This document shows, piece after piece, positions 1 through 8,580 of a stretch of 29,922 nt of DNA. The DNA is taken from the NCBI GenBank assembly GCA_903772945.1, contig CAICTM010001406.1, positions 1 to 29,922 of the forward strand. Reading direction: 5' to 3'. Positions within the stretch are counted from its first letter, which is position 1, and each line of letters begins with the position of its first letter. The DNA is from Seminavis robusta (taxonomy: Eukaryota; Bacillariophyta; Bacillariophyceae; Naviculales; Naviculaceae). The notes beneath the pieces were generated by a model that saw only the letters and a program-made list of their open reading frames with translations, was not told the origin of the DNA and ran no database searches. Both the position numbers and the translations under genes were made by a program.

Positions 1-357
1 AAAACGGTGAAAGAAAGAAAGCTGTTAGGAAAGATCGATCCAAATATCGCTCCACAAAGGGAAGGGACTCGTGGATTCATTGGACAGATGAACACAAGGG
101 CTGCTCCACAGACAGCAAGACGGAGTAACAAATCGTTCTGAAACAGAACGTGGTCTACCCCAGTATCCATGACCGGTTGTCATGGACAGAGAAGGTGAGT
201 CCCGCAGCAGGTCGAGAAGATTCTCCGGGATGAACGTGGACTTCGTCGCAATTTAGGCGCGTCAAAATCGTGACAAGATTCACACATCCGTTTCAAAGCA
301 AACCAGAAATACAATAAGGAACGTCGCCAACGACTTATCCAGAAAAAACACCGATAA
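1..357 (+). other. Possible decayed coding remnant
   Basis: Reading from base 1 in frame 1 gives a basic, lysine/arginine-rich peptide interrupted by TGA at 139-141, 196-198 and 271-273 and ending at TAA 355-357. The last segment (ending QRLIQKKHR) has the charged, helical look of a transposon protein end, but I recognise no family. The opposite strand also has an open frame here that matches nothing I know. It may be a decayed mobile-element ORF running in from outside the window, or chance. Confidence 0.15.
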
Positions 358-854
358 GGAGAACACGACACGTTTCCCATCAAACACATGTCAACGATAC
401 TATGATTATTCATCATTATCAGAACCGTTAGTACGGTCAGCCAAAGGTCCTTTCCACACAGACCGAGTCAACTAAAATGGCACTGTACGGCTCCGACATA
501 CACCCGCCATAGCGCAACAGTCACCAGACTTGAAATAGGGTATTTACACCCATACAAGGCCTGATCCCCTTGTAGGATGATGCGTGCGACTGTGCACATG
601 TTACATCCAATCTCCGAAGAGTGCCCGCACTTTAATTGCATATTTTTCTCTTGTCCGACTGATGTCGTGCCTCTCTCGGACCCTTGTCCAGGGGGCGAAT
701 GCAATACACGGCTCTAGCCTTATTCGCAGCTCGATCTAGATAGGGTTTGAGGTTAACTCATGACTGGAGTTCTCGTGAATAGCATTGAGACAGGGTTCTC
801 ATAACCGCTTATGTCATACTAGGTTGATATGAAAGATGCTCTAGATATTTAGGC

Positions 855-953
855 AGCGTGGAGTACTTCCACGCTACTAGATAATGCTAGACGAATCTTC
901 CACGCGTTCCGTTTTGGATCGTGGAGTGAGTAGGATTGCACCGCAACCTACTC
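855..953. repeat. Two short perfect hairpins
   Basis: The first hairpin is AGCGTGGA (855-862) against TCCACGCT (868-875), an 8-bp stem with a 5-nt loop. The second pairs GAGTAGG (928-934) with CCTACTC (947-953), extended by TTGC/GCAA around a 3-nt loop with one bulged A, giving 11 bp. The CGTGGA word recurs between them. They could be the structured end of a mobile element or an RNA feature. Confidence 0.5.
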
Positions 954-1140
954 TATCAACTCTACAAGTCTCCCGCGGGAGTTCAGATCTACGATCCTTT
1001 GTTGTGGATCTCTTCGTTGATTAGTTTTCATAGCTTTCTCATCCTCTCATAACTTTCATTTTCATTCTCTCAAACTCAAAACACTCGAAAGATCTTTACA
1101 CTAGCTTTTAGCGTAGTGCAAAAACAATAAATCCTTGTTT

Positions 1141-1228
1141 CCTTATGAGTAAACAAGATGTAACTGTTTCCTCATGAGTAAACAAGGATTTAACTATTTA
1201 ATCATGAGTAAATAAGGTTGGAAGTATT
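1141..1228. repeat. Imperfect tandem repeat, about 30 bp x 3
   Basis: Three consecutive units start at about 1141, 1170 and 1200. Each carries the core ATGAGTAAA(C/T)AAG, and the later two contain TCATGAG, which extends toward a palindrome. The divergence between units is typical of an old minisatellite or the subterminal repeats of a transposon. Confidence 0.6.
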
Positions 1229-1467
1229 AATAAACCAATGACTGTTCGTAAACCATTTTTAAAACCATTTGTCCATTTTCCGGGTCGCCCTGCGGGTCAT
1301 CCAATGTTTACCACTGCCTCCGGTACCAGGTATCACTTCTTTATCACACTGCTACCGATGGTACCACTGTCTTCAGCGCTGTTTATCCCGACAGTAGCTG
1401 AGGACCATTCTTAACACAGCTTTTTGAAGCTTTTCAAACCTTCGCACCTTCGCCGTGATATCAGCTC

Positions 1468-1577
1468 GGACACCAACCATGATTGGGGAAAGAAGAAAAA
1501 CCTTCGCCACTGCTCTGCCTACAATCTGTATAGACTGACGAAGATTTTTCTTCTTTTCCTATGATTGCTTGGTGTCC
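1468..1577. repeat. Long imperfect inverted repeat (hairpin)
   Basis: Left arm 1468-1506 and right arm 1539-1577 are 39 nt each, with a spacer of about 32 nt. Both ends begin GGACACCAA on their own strand, and the inner parts share AAAGAAGAAAAA and CTTCG; a central block of about 9 nt differs. The right arm ends 8 bp before the first 92-bp repeat of the Penelope-like element. It could be a foldback/MITE-like element or a structured transcript; there is no coding capacity. Confidence 0.6.
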
Positions 1578-1585
1578 CTTATGTA

Positions 1586-1677
1586 TCATACGATTTTAGC
1601 AAAGAGTGACTGGATTAAGTAAATTTTACTGAAACAGGTCACCAACTGCCAAATCGCTAAAACACAGGCTTTCAGCC
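1586..1677. repeat. 92-bp direct repeat, copy 1
   Basis: Identical over all 92 bp to 4438-4529. Inside are three nested inverted segments: TTTTAGC near the left end with GCTAAAA near the right; GTGAC with GTCAC inside that; and AGTAAA with TTTACT at the centre. The element could therefore fold into one long interrupted stem-loop. This copy lies downstream of the endonuclease stop codon, in the position of a 3' terminal repeat. Confidence 0.85.
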
Positions 1678-1709
1678 TCTGTGGTAACTTTTCGGTTTTG
1701 GCGTGACTC

Positions 1710-1736
1710 TTTCATCTCCTCCGTGAGACTCATCAG
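1710..1736 (-). ncRNA. Hammerhead-ribozyme-like core (partial)
   Basis: On the minus strand, just after the endonuclease stop, the sequence reads CTGATGA, then a potential 5-bp stem (GTCTC/GAGAT with one G-U pair and a 6-nt loop), then GAAA. That is the order and spacing of the conserved hammerhead core around stem II. Hammerhead motifs are known in the terminal repeats of Penelope-like elements. I could not draw a convincing stem I or a stem III with a clear UH cleavage site, so this is a motif match only, perhaps a decayed or highly reduced ribozyme. Confidence 0.3.
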
Positions 1737-1748
1737 TGCTGGGCTAAA

Positions 1749-2735
1749 TTATATGTACTTGTGAAACTTTGGATTGTGTCGGCAGGCGCCGTAGATTTCG
1801 TTGCGTGTGTTGATCATTGTTTCTGGTGATTCTCGAGAACGTCGAAGTATTTCAAGTCTTTCCTTATTGCAAAGTTGGCAGTGTCGGGTCCGGAAGGTTT
1901 TGACACAGCTGATGGGGTTGCCTTGCCATAGAACGCTCACTTCGACGCTGTTCCGCAGGAGCTCTTTGTTTACCGGTTTCATTCTTTTGAATTGGTCGGC
2001 GAAGTGTCTTGCGAATGAGTCCGATTTTTGGTCGTTGTCCATGAGGTTTATGACGTCTTTGAAGTGTTCGTTGGTTCGAAGTTTGACATTACGTTGGGTT
2101 GTGCCAATGTATTCCATGCCGTTGTTTGTGCATTTGATACAGTATAGTACCACCTTGTTTCTGCAGACGTTGCCGAATAGACATTCGCCGTTCTTACCCT
2201 TCTTACGGAGTTGGCAGTTGCATGATTCGTTGCGGAAGTCCCTCGAGACGATGTCCCTTGTAAGCTTCCTTGAGAGGTCTTCTTGGAACGTTTCTCGGAG
2301 ATTGGTGAATCGGTGGTATGACATCGATGTCCTAATCCACCCTAGATTGTGAGCTTTCTTGAGATCGTTGATTACTTTGTGAATGGGGGTTGTCCACGCT
2401 GTGGAGTGCCCGATGCAAAAGAACAGTGATCTCTTTCGGTCCCTCTCTCGTTGTTGGGCTTTTCGGTTAGTTACGGTGTCTTTGTTTTGTTGCCATTCGG
2501 ACATGCGTTGTTTTTCTTCTTTGAGCATTGGAATTTGGTAGGACACAAGGCCAGCTTTGCGTAGTGCCTCGAAGTGCTTGGGGTATATGGCATCGAGGCG
2601 TTGGTTTGCATTTTCTTCATTTACTGTTGTTAATTTGGCAAGTCTCTGGTACACACCTAGTGGGATGTTTCTGAGGCATGCATTTGTGTGGGTTGTCCCT
2701 CGGTTGAGATATTTTAGTTGTTGGTTCGGTTTCAT
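1749..2735 (-). CDS. Penelope-like element, GIY-YIG endonuclease part
   Basis: This 328-codon ORF encodes the C-terminal half of a Penelope-like protein. The first about 30 residues (MKPNQQLKYLN..., then GVYQRLAKLT) are the linker that normally follows the RT palm in one continuous protein. A cysteine cluster (CNC, then further cysteines before VVLYCIKC) precedes the nuclease. The GIY-YIG hallmarks are the LYCIKC strand, EYIG, and the LRTNEH helix with the expected catalytic arginine. The end (CRHNPKF) is typical of these elements. The ATG overlaps the upstream TGA stop as ATGA, so it lies one frame away from the RT. The nuclease would nick target DNA for retrotransposition. The ORF is open to its end, so the only visible damage is the frame change at its start. 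Confidence 0.75.
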   Translation of the reverse strand: MKPNQQLKYLNRGTTHTNACLRNIPLGVYQRLAKLTTVNEENANQRLDAIYPKHFEALRKAGLVSYQIPMLKEEKQRMSEWQQNKDTVTNRKAQQRERDRKRSLFFCIGHSTAWTTPIHKVINDLKKAHNLGWIRTSMSYHRFTNLRETFQEDLSRKLTRDIVSRDFRNESCNCQLRKKGKNGECLFGNVCRNKVVLYCIKCTNNGMEYIGTTQRNVKLRTNEHFKDVINLMDNDQKSDSFARHFADQFKRMKPVNKELLRNSVEVSVLWQGNPISCVKTFRTRHCQLCNKERLEILRRSRESPETMINTRNEIYGACRHNPKFHKYI

Positions 2736-4351
2736 GTGGACGCGAAGTTTAGTTCTTCTGTGTCTGACCAGAACAATTCTATATCTAGGTAGGGGAAGGC
2801 TAATCCCGTTTCGACAGTAACTTTGGGGTCGGATTCTGTGTTTGGTATTTCTCTTCTACTTTGGTCTAGCCATATGCTACAGGTGAATACTAGATAGTCA
2901 CCTTCAGCTAGTTGATTGACTTTCGATTGGAATTTGGTCCTCCAATCGGCTATCATTTCATACGTCCATGTTCCTTTGAATATTGCAAATCCGTCATCTC
3001 TATAGAGACCATAGTATGATGTATCTTCAAAGTGGTCTTCGGTGTTAGCTAGAATGTAAGCACCTACTAGATCTGATAGCCATGCTGATTCATATCCGCC
3101 TATAGTTAGGCCTTTCTCTTCGGGGTCCATGTCACCGTCATATTCATAGTATTTGTCTTTGAATGTAAGTAGAGTTGAGTTCATACCAAACTTGATTAGA
3201 TCTAGGCAATTGTTGATAGTTTGTTGGCTTTCCTCATCGAGGTGTGCTGTGAAGTATTTGACAGCTTTCCTCACTAGTTTTAATCGAACCGATGGGTAGT
3301 AGGCTTCGGCGTCTATTGAAACTATGGTTGAGTTGCTGTTGGTAATGCCTAGATTTTCTACGTGAGCTTTGAGGTCGGAGGCCTGGATGATGTTTTTGCT
3401 CGTGTAGTTTATTTTATTGTTGTCTAGTATCCTTTTGATTCCTAGGTATCCAAGTTTGGGGAATGCCGATGTAAAGTTGTTGGCTGGCACAACAAGTCTG
3501 GTTGGGAAGATTCCATCTTTGTTGGGTTTCTTGTGATCCTTGATCATTAGTTTGGGGGATGGAATTGCACATGATTTTATCTGTTGTAGAGCGAATGCAC
3601 TTTCCTTCTTGGAGAGGTAATTCTTCTTCGATTTGAGCAGTTGTACTGCTATTTCCGATACTTCAGTGAGTTTGTCATGTTGAATCTCTATTGCACTTTT
3701 ATTAAGGTGCTGGAGGACTTGTTGTGTGTATGTTTCGGTTTCCATTATTCGGTAGGAGTTTGTTTTGTCCGTTGGAATGACGACAGTGTTGGGGTTGCGT
3801 CTCAGTTTCCTTTGTAGATTTTTAATGGCATTGGATATTGGGTTGGATCGGTCTTCTTTGTAGTTGACTGCCATGTCCATAATTTCCTTTTCCACTTGTT
3901 TGAGGTAGGTCTCTACTTCAATTGACGCTGTTGGTGCTGTCATGTTGATTTTCTGGGGTCTGAGGCCGGTCTTCAATCCTTCATTGTTGTCATTCGGTTG
4001 CTCGTTGTATGTTTCTAGTTCTTCTTCCATTTCTTCTGGTGGGATTTCGGCTTGTCCCCATCGTTTTCTCAGTTTTGCAATTCTCTTCTTTTGTTGTTCT
4101 CTGTGATAATCTTTCCATCTCACAGCATCTTTGTATCTACGGATGCCATCAATAGCATCGGTGATTACATCATCTTTGCTTGGTTGTGGCACGAATTTCT
4201 CGCTTGTTTCACCTACTAAGCATTGTACCTCTTCTTCAAAGGTGAGATTCCCATGAGTGAGGTCGTTGTGGCTGTTCGCTTTGGTAGTAGTAACATTAGT
4301 TGTGCCCTGCTTGATCTGATTCGTATCCCTCAAAGTTGAAAGGACAGCCAT
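2732..4351 (-). CDS. Penelope-like element, reverse transcriptase part
   Basis: This 539-codon ORF starts at an ATG (4351) about 90 bp inside the 5' repeat. Residues 1-130 are a charged N-terminal region. The RT fingers and palm follow: VVIPTDKTNSYRI, then FPTRLVVPANN, the first catalytic aspartate in VSIDAEAYYPSV, the GLTIGGYESAWL motif, and the second catalytic pair in LYRDDGFAIF. The YRDDG box marks the Penelope/telomerase-like RT class, not LINE or LTR elements. The protein ends FLDIE-like motifs then FAST before TGA. Shifting by one base at this point reads FAVH directly into the next ORF, matching the usual continuous protein, so the stop looks like a single-base lesion or a recoding site. 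Confidence 0.8.
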   Translation of the reverse strand: MAVLSTLRDTNQIKQGTTNVTTTKANSHNDLTHGNLTFEEEVQCLVGETSEKFVPQPSKDDVITDAIDGIRRYKDAVRWKDYHREQQKKRIAKLRKRWGQAEIPPEEMEEELETYNEQPNDNNEGLKTGLRPQKINMTAPTASIEVETYLKQVEKEIMDMAVNYKEDRSNPISNAIKNLQRKLRRNPNTVVIPTDKTNSYRIMETETYTQQVLQHLNKSAIEIQHDKLTEVSEIAVQLLKSKKNYLSKKESAFALQQIKSCAIPSPKLMIKDHKKPNKDGIFPTRLVVPANNFTSAFPKLGYLGIKRILDNNKINYTSKNIIQASDLKAHVENLGITNSNSTIVSIDAEAYYPSVRLKLVRKAVKYFTAHLDEESQQTINNCLDLIKFGMNSTLLTFKDKYYEYDGDMDPEEKGLTIGGYESAWLSDLVGAYILANTEDHFEDTSYYGLYRDDGFAIFKGTWTYEMIADWRTKFQSKVNQLAEGDYLVFTCSIWLDQSRREIPNTESDPKVTVETGLAFPYLDIELFWSDTEELNFAST

Positions 4352-4437
4352 TGTTTCTTCTTGCTGCTCTAGAGCTAGAAGAAGGCTGGTGATTTCGCTG
4401 CAGCGATATCACGTACTGATGGATCTGAGTGCTTGTG

Positions 4438-4529
4438 TCATACGATTTTAGCAAAGAGTGACTGGATTAAGTAAATTTTACTGAAACAGGTCACCAACTG
4501 CCAAATCGCTAAAACACAGGCTTTCAGCC
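4438..4529. repeat. 92-bp direct repeat, copy 2
   Basis: Perfect match to 1586-1677 with the same nested inverted segments. It lies upstream of the RT start on the minus strand, in the position of a 5' terminal repeat or promoter. Flanking bases differ immediately outside both ends (GTG against GTA on the left; CCT against TCT on the right), which fixes the repeat length. Confidence 0.85.
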
Positions 4530-4672
4530 CCTTTTCCTCTGTCTTTGAAACTGAATTTATTATCCAGCAGAGCTGTTTCCAACCGAGGCAACAAGAAACA
4601 AGAAAGCAGCATCGAGACCTGGACATCCACAATGGTTTGTGGCGGCAACGCGGCAACCAAAACATCCAAACC

Positions 4673-5212
4673 ATGATGATCCACCAAGTCTCTGCCGCCT
4701 TGACCAGACGCTGTTGTCATCGTGCCAATGTAATCCGCTGTTTTTCGGCTATTGACAAGGTTGCTGAGAATAAGATTGCCGAATGGCTGCATCAACGAGG
4801 CGATAAAATGCTGGAACACGGGAAAAAGCTCCCCTCGGACATCCACAAGGCACCCGCGTATTCCCTTGGATTGCGAGACGATTACGTGCACACCAAGATT
4901 CTAGCCGACAACAACATACGACCCGAGAGTGTTCAGCGACGAATCGACTTGGATCAAGCTTGGAAGGAAACCAGTGACAAGATACGTGCGAGCTTTGAGA
5001 AGAGCGGCCAGAGTGTGGCGGAATTCATCAGAGCTTCAACCACGAAGAAAGAGTTTCAGCAAGACATGGACAAGTTGCATCACATGGCAAAGAGAGTCAA
5101 CGATGCCATTATAGACGATTCGTTGCGCTTCAACGGACGGTCACCAGTGCCTCATGCTCGACGCTTTCATTTTGAGGAACGGATCAAGGAAGCTATTGAG
5201 AACAACCAATAG
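4673..5212 (+). CDS. DUF1992/DNAJC28-type protein, probably mitochondrial
   Basis: The protein has 179 residues from the first in-frame ATG (4673). The N-terminus (MMIHQVSAALTRRCC...) is basic and lacks acidic residues, consistent with a mitochondrial presequence. Residues about 27-85 resemble the DUF1992 domain of DnaJ-homologue subfamily C member 28: VAENKIAEWLHQRG, then GKKL, then KILADNNIRPESVQRRIDL, matching the family's 'AERKI...RG...GKGKPL...ILKNAGFLPE...R..I' pattern. No J domain is present. The rest is charged and helical. The family's biochemical role is not settled. It is a single exon, convergent with the hydrolase gene, whose stop lies 107 bp away. The Penelope-like element ends 143 bp upstream of its start, so it may sit in or near the promoter. 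Confidence 0.6.
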   Translation: MMIHQVSAALTRRCCHRANVIRCFSAIDKVAENKIAEWLHQRGDKMLEHGKKLPSDIHKAPAYSLGLRDDYVHTKILADNNIRPESVQRRIDLDQAWKETSDKIRASFEKSGQSVAEFIRASTTKKEFQQDMDKLHHMAKRVNDAIIDDSLRFNGRSPVPHARRFHFEERIKEAIENNQ

Positions 5213-5318
5213 GCTATACAAGCCAGCCAACAACAAATCGCAGCAGCAAGTCTCAAAAATTCTTCTATCTTTATTCAAAGTATGCTGTCTCATCGAAGGT
5301 TCGCTGTCCGGTTCCTAC

Positions 5319-7369
5319 TCATCTTGGTACGGTACTCCCCCTCGCTAGCTGCCTGGCGTAGATCCTAGCTACCGGAGCAGATAGTCTGCGGGGCGGTGAA
5401 GCTTCAGACCTTTGGCACAGAGTTTCCATGGCATCTTGTATCCGTGGCAGTGTCTTTTCCGGGGTCAACATCCAGTGGCCATGATCACACCCTCGAAAGA
5501 CCACGACATTCAGGTTGCCCTTCTCAAAGTATCCATCCGGGGTTGAGTCCAAATCCTCGATCTGGCACTCCTCATGTTGCTTCAGATAGGATTCTTGGAC
5601 GTCGGATGGAGCCACTCGGTCATCGCCACTCAAAAACACCACGGTAGGGACATCTTGTTCCATCAATTCTTCCAATAGCAGATTGCCCCGTACCCAACTA
5701 AAGTGCCGTTGGACGGACCAGTTTACCATCATGTCCGTTCGAATGAGGTATCCAACGTCGCCAGGGTCTGGTTGATTGTACACCACCGATCGCGTCAGAG
5801 AACTGTCGTACAGACAAAAGCAAACGGGGTCCATAAACACAAGTCCTGCGACAATGTCAGGAGCATATTTGATCACATAGCTCAACCAAAAAGTGCCAAA
5901 AGAATGACCGGCAAAGGTGGCTTGGGTATAGCCATGAGATGCCAACATGGTAGCGAGTGTGGTAGCCACCTGATCGGGGTTGAGGCATTCGCCGGGAAAC
6001 ACCCATGGTCGCATGGCAGAGACGGTGGATATTTCTGGCAGAAAGATGGGTCGACCCGATGACATCATCTTGAAAATAAGTGGCAGGTACACCACGGGGC
6101 CCACCCCAATGCCATGGATAAAGACCAAAGGTGTCGTCTCCTTGTCTTGTTGGGGACTACCGGGATGGTAGTAGTAGACTGCCTTCTTGTTTACGCGGCA
6201 TCGTCGAAATCCAGCAAACCACAGTGCCACACGAAGCACCACCTCTAGAAGGAAAAAGACCAAGTGAATTGTCAAGGGCGCAACGCGGATACCTGGTGAA
6301 GGGAAAGATGACGCGGAAATGTGAAGTGAGTGTGAAATCACGACTTGAATCTTTCTTTCAGCACATCACAACCAAATTGAAACGCACCTAGAAGAGGATC
6401 AGCCGTGGGTCGTCCAAAGCGTCTCGATTGCTTCTCTTCTTCATCATCAGAAGGCTTCTCGGTAAAAGTTTCGTGACACTCGGTCATCTTTCTCATGATT
6501 TCAGCCAATTCGGCCTCGGGGATGGCTTTGCTGTTGGTCAGGGACTTGTCCAACAACTTCCGGTGTGCATCAAACACCAGTTTTTTGGATGGACGAGGCA
6601 TGGCTCGGGCGGCCACCTCATTGTCCAGGTTCTTCATGGATTTCCTCTTCTCCTTCTGAATCAATCGTCGGGCGTGACTCACAAAGCTATCAAGTTGATC
6701 GTGCTCTTCAGTTGTCAAGTGCTCTTGGTTGCGTCCATCAAAGTAGCACCAGCACACAAAGTTTTGCAATTCGTGCTGAGAAATGTCATCAATGGTTACA
6801 TCAAAGAACCAGCTCTCAAAGTACGCAGCTACATCTGAAGATTTCGCTTGCATCACACGACCCCAGAGTCGTTGGCGTTCCTCCAATGTAAGAATGTGCG
6901 CCGAACTGAGATAGGCTTCGAGAGGATCCACCGACTGCAAGTACGCAATCTTGGCCCGCATGAGAAGATAAAAACCGAGTTCGGCAACCATCACAATGTC
7001 AACCCACAGGGGCACAGCTGGCATGGCATTGACAATGTCTAGCAACCCTTGAGGGAGGAAGTCACAGAGTGACCCGCAACCCCAGTGTTCCAACACTCTG
7101 AAAGGCAGAGCGAAGAGAAGCATCCAAGGATACAGAACATCCCAGAATGACATCAATATTCCAACAGGGCTGAATCGACCCACCGCGTGGGGATCTCGTG
7201 GCAGCTGCAAACGACAAGTCCAATGACATTGAAGACAGCTAGATTAGCATTGCTTTGCACATAAGGAAGCACGAGGATCGCGGCAACATACACAAAAACG
7301 CCGCGAACACATTGTTCAACTAACCTTGCTGTGGTCCAGCTCTTGCAGATCTCGTGAATAGCGATGCAT
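5319..7369 (-). CDS. Alpha/beta hydrolase with N-terminal membrane region
   Basis: Three exons (7369-7325, 7204-6388, 6292-5319) join into 611 residues; introns 7205-7324 and 6293-6387 have GT...CAG ends. Hydrophobic helices lie near residues 35-50, 80-95 and 295-315, so membrane attachment is likely. The catalytic domain starts about residue 340 with the oxyanion HGIG (347-350). The nucleophile elbow is GHSFG with Ser about 418; the acid is Asp511 or 512 in LSGDD, and the base is His558 or 560 in CDHGHW. It is therefore probably an active serine hydrolase (lipase or esterase type); the substrate is unknown. The helical middle region with LTLEERQRLW resembles the N-terminal domain of algal and fungal hydrolases of this layout. 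The start is uncertain: exon 1 gives 15 residues, while an internal ATG in exon 2 (MSFWD) is an alternative. Confidence 0.75.
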
Positions 7370-7758
7370 TAGTGCTTGATTATGATTGAGGAAGTTGGTT
7401 TGTGAGGATGTCAGTTTTTGTGTTGATCCAGTGATCCAGTCAACTGCGGCCCTTTTTGTCTCCACGGCTGAATGGCCAGTTTGTGGGTGACTGGTGAATC
7501 CTTGATCAACCAATGGTGACGGTAAAATGACGACCACAGTACCGGTAGTACTGTACGGAGAATTCTGGGGTGTGCGGCGATACGGTTGCTCCTTGTTTGA
7601 GGAAGCAATTGTTTTATCGGGAAGCTGGGCCTGCAAGATCCAATGCTGATCAACCCTAGGTATTGTATGACTGCAATCTTGTGTTATGGTTGACCCAGGA
7701 ATGATTTAGGTAATACAGTACAGAGGATTCTCAGTTGGCGGGGTGCTGAATAGAAACC

Positions 7759-7825
7759 TCATACGATTTTAGCAAAAAGTTAAGTAGGTTTTAATCAGCA
7801 CAAACTGCCGAATCGCTAAAACACA
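7759..7825. repeat. Diverged solo copy of the 92-bp repeat
   Basis: This copy begins with the same TCATACGATTTTAGCAAA as the two Penelope-flanking copies and ends with AACTGCCGAATCGCTAAAA, differing by one base from theirs. The middle is shorter and unrelated at base level, yet it keeps TTAA...TTAA pairing potential. Conservation at the ends with a variable centre is what a structured element or a mobile-element terminus would show. No retroelement ORF adjoins it, so it is either a solo terminal repeat or an independent small element. Confidence 0.7.
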
Positions 7826-8090
7826 AACCTACCCTCACGGGTATGGTGCTGCAACATGGAGTAGAAATTACTGGGTGCGCAGTGTTTAGCCGCTGACTGG
7901 CGAGTTCCCAAGCATTCCGACATGGTACTGGTACCACAAGGTGTTCACCGGTTCCGTGTTGGTCTTGAGGTTCCGTGTTAGTCTTTATTAGGCCCCGTTT
8001 ACCAAAGTTTTTTGTTTACTCGCGCAGCCGTTGGGTTCTGTGCGGGAGTCCGAAAACACCTGTCACTCGAGCTCCCACTGAGCGGAACCA

Positions 8091-8106
8091 GTACTACTAG
8101 TAGTAC
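8091..8106. repeat. 16-bp perfect palindrome
   Basis: GTACTACTAGTAGTAC is fully self-complementary. It lies in the GGTACC-rich stretch and could be a dimeric transcription-factor site or simply a product of the local repeat bias. Confidence 0.6.
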
Positions 8107-8404
8107 ATGTATGTACGGTACCAGTACAGTGGTACCATCCAACACATTTAGGAAAGGCAGTCATTTGTCGAGCTGTTGTTGGGTACAGGTCTTGTAGGGG
8201 CATGAACCAAAGCCGCTACCGTAGTCTAGCTAGATTTTTCGGACTCGACTCGCAAATTTTACCTGGTACCACTGACGAAGGGCTCCCACACTCCGCACTC
8301 CGCGGCTTAGAGAGCAAACACGTTCGAGTGAATGTCCCGTACCGGTATCCGGCAAGAGCAAGCAAGAGCAACTACACTGTATTACATGTAATAACTGTAA
8401 AACT

Positions 8405-8453
8405 GAAGACTTCTAGCTAGCAAGTCTTCACAAAGATCCTGTGGGCCACAGGA
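8405..8453. repeat. Two adjacent hairpins
   Basis: GAAGACTT (8405-8412) pairs with AAGTCTTC (8422-8429). Immediately after, TCCTGTGG (8437-8444) pairs with CCACAGGA (8446-8453) around a single G. They directly precede the 120-bp hairpin, so all three may belong to one structured element. Confidence 0.6.
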
Positions 8454-8460
8454 CATACGA

Positions 8461-8580
8461 GCAGCTTCGATTTTTCTGATTCAAACGCGTGCCGACTTTT
8501 CTGGTACACTTCTACCAGTGCTAGTGTAGAAATGTACGAAGAAGCTCGGCTCGCGTTTGAATCATTAGAAGCGAAGCTGC
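8461..8580. repeat. 120-bp hairpin, arms about 55 bp
   Basis: Left arm 8461-8515 and right arm 8525-8580 are reverse complements with scattered mismatches and one or two small indels, around a 9-nt loop. Shared blocks include GCAGCTTCG, TGATTCAAACGCG, GCCGA, GTACA and TTCTAC. Such a long, imperfect stem with a tiny loop is typical of a MITE/foldback element or a small-RNA precursor. It has no coding capacity. Confidence 0.7.

Larger units (their letters stand above)
358..1585. other. Gene-free, repeat-rich stretch
   Basis: I see no convincing gene here. The stretch holds short perfect hairpins (855-953), an imperfect tandem repeat (1141-1228) and a 39-bp-arm inverted repeat (1468-1577), listed separately. 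It has the texture of layered transposon debris, possibly including a long terminal repeat, but I could not find matching LTR ends, a primer-binding site or a polypurine tract, so no element is called. Confidence 0.4.
1586..4529 (-). mobile_element. Penelope-like retroelement with 92-bp direct terminal repeats
   Basis: The element reads on the minus strand: a 92-bp repeat (4438-4529), a leader, a reverse-transcriptase ORF (4351-2732), a GIY-YIG endonuclease ORF (2735-1749), a hammerhead-like core (1736-1710), then an identical 92-bp repeat (1677-1586). The RT carries a Penelope-type YRDDG box, and the endonuclease follows it as in EN-plus Penelope-like elements. Identical flanking repeats fit either pLTR-like ends or insertion beside a pre-existing repeat. 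The RT and endonuclease, normally one protein, are split by a one-base frame change, so this copy is probably recently inactivated or depends on recoding. The outer boundaries are inferred from the repeats; no target-site duplication was identified. Confidence 0.75.

Noticed and set aside
730..1250. A long terminal repeat
   Set aside because: The texture is suggestive, but no matching partner repeat, TG...CA ends, primer-binding site or polypurine tract could be identified.
1801..2352. 183-codon open frame on the plus strand
   Set aside because: It lies entirely antisense to the recognisable GIY-YIG endonuclease ORF and matches no family.
4478..4891. 137-codon minus-strand frame overlapping the DUF1992 gene
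   Set aside because: The plus strand carries the recognisable domain; this frame crosses the 92-bp repeat and has no domain.
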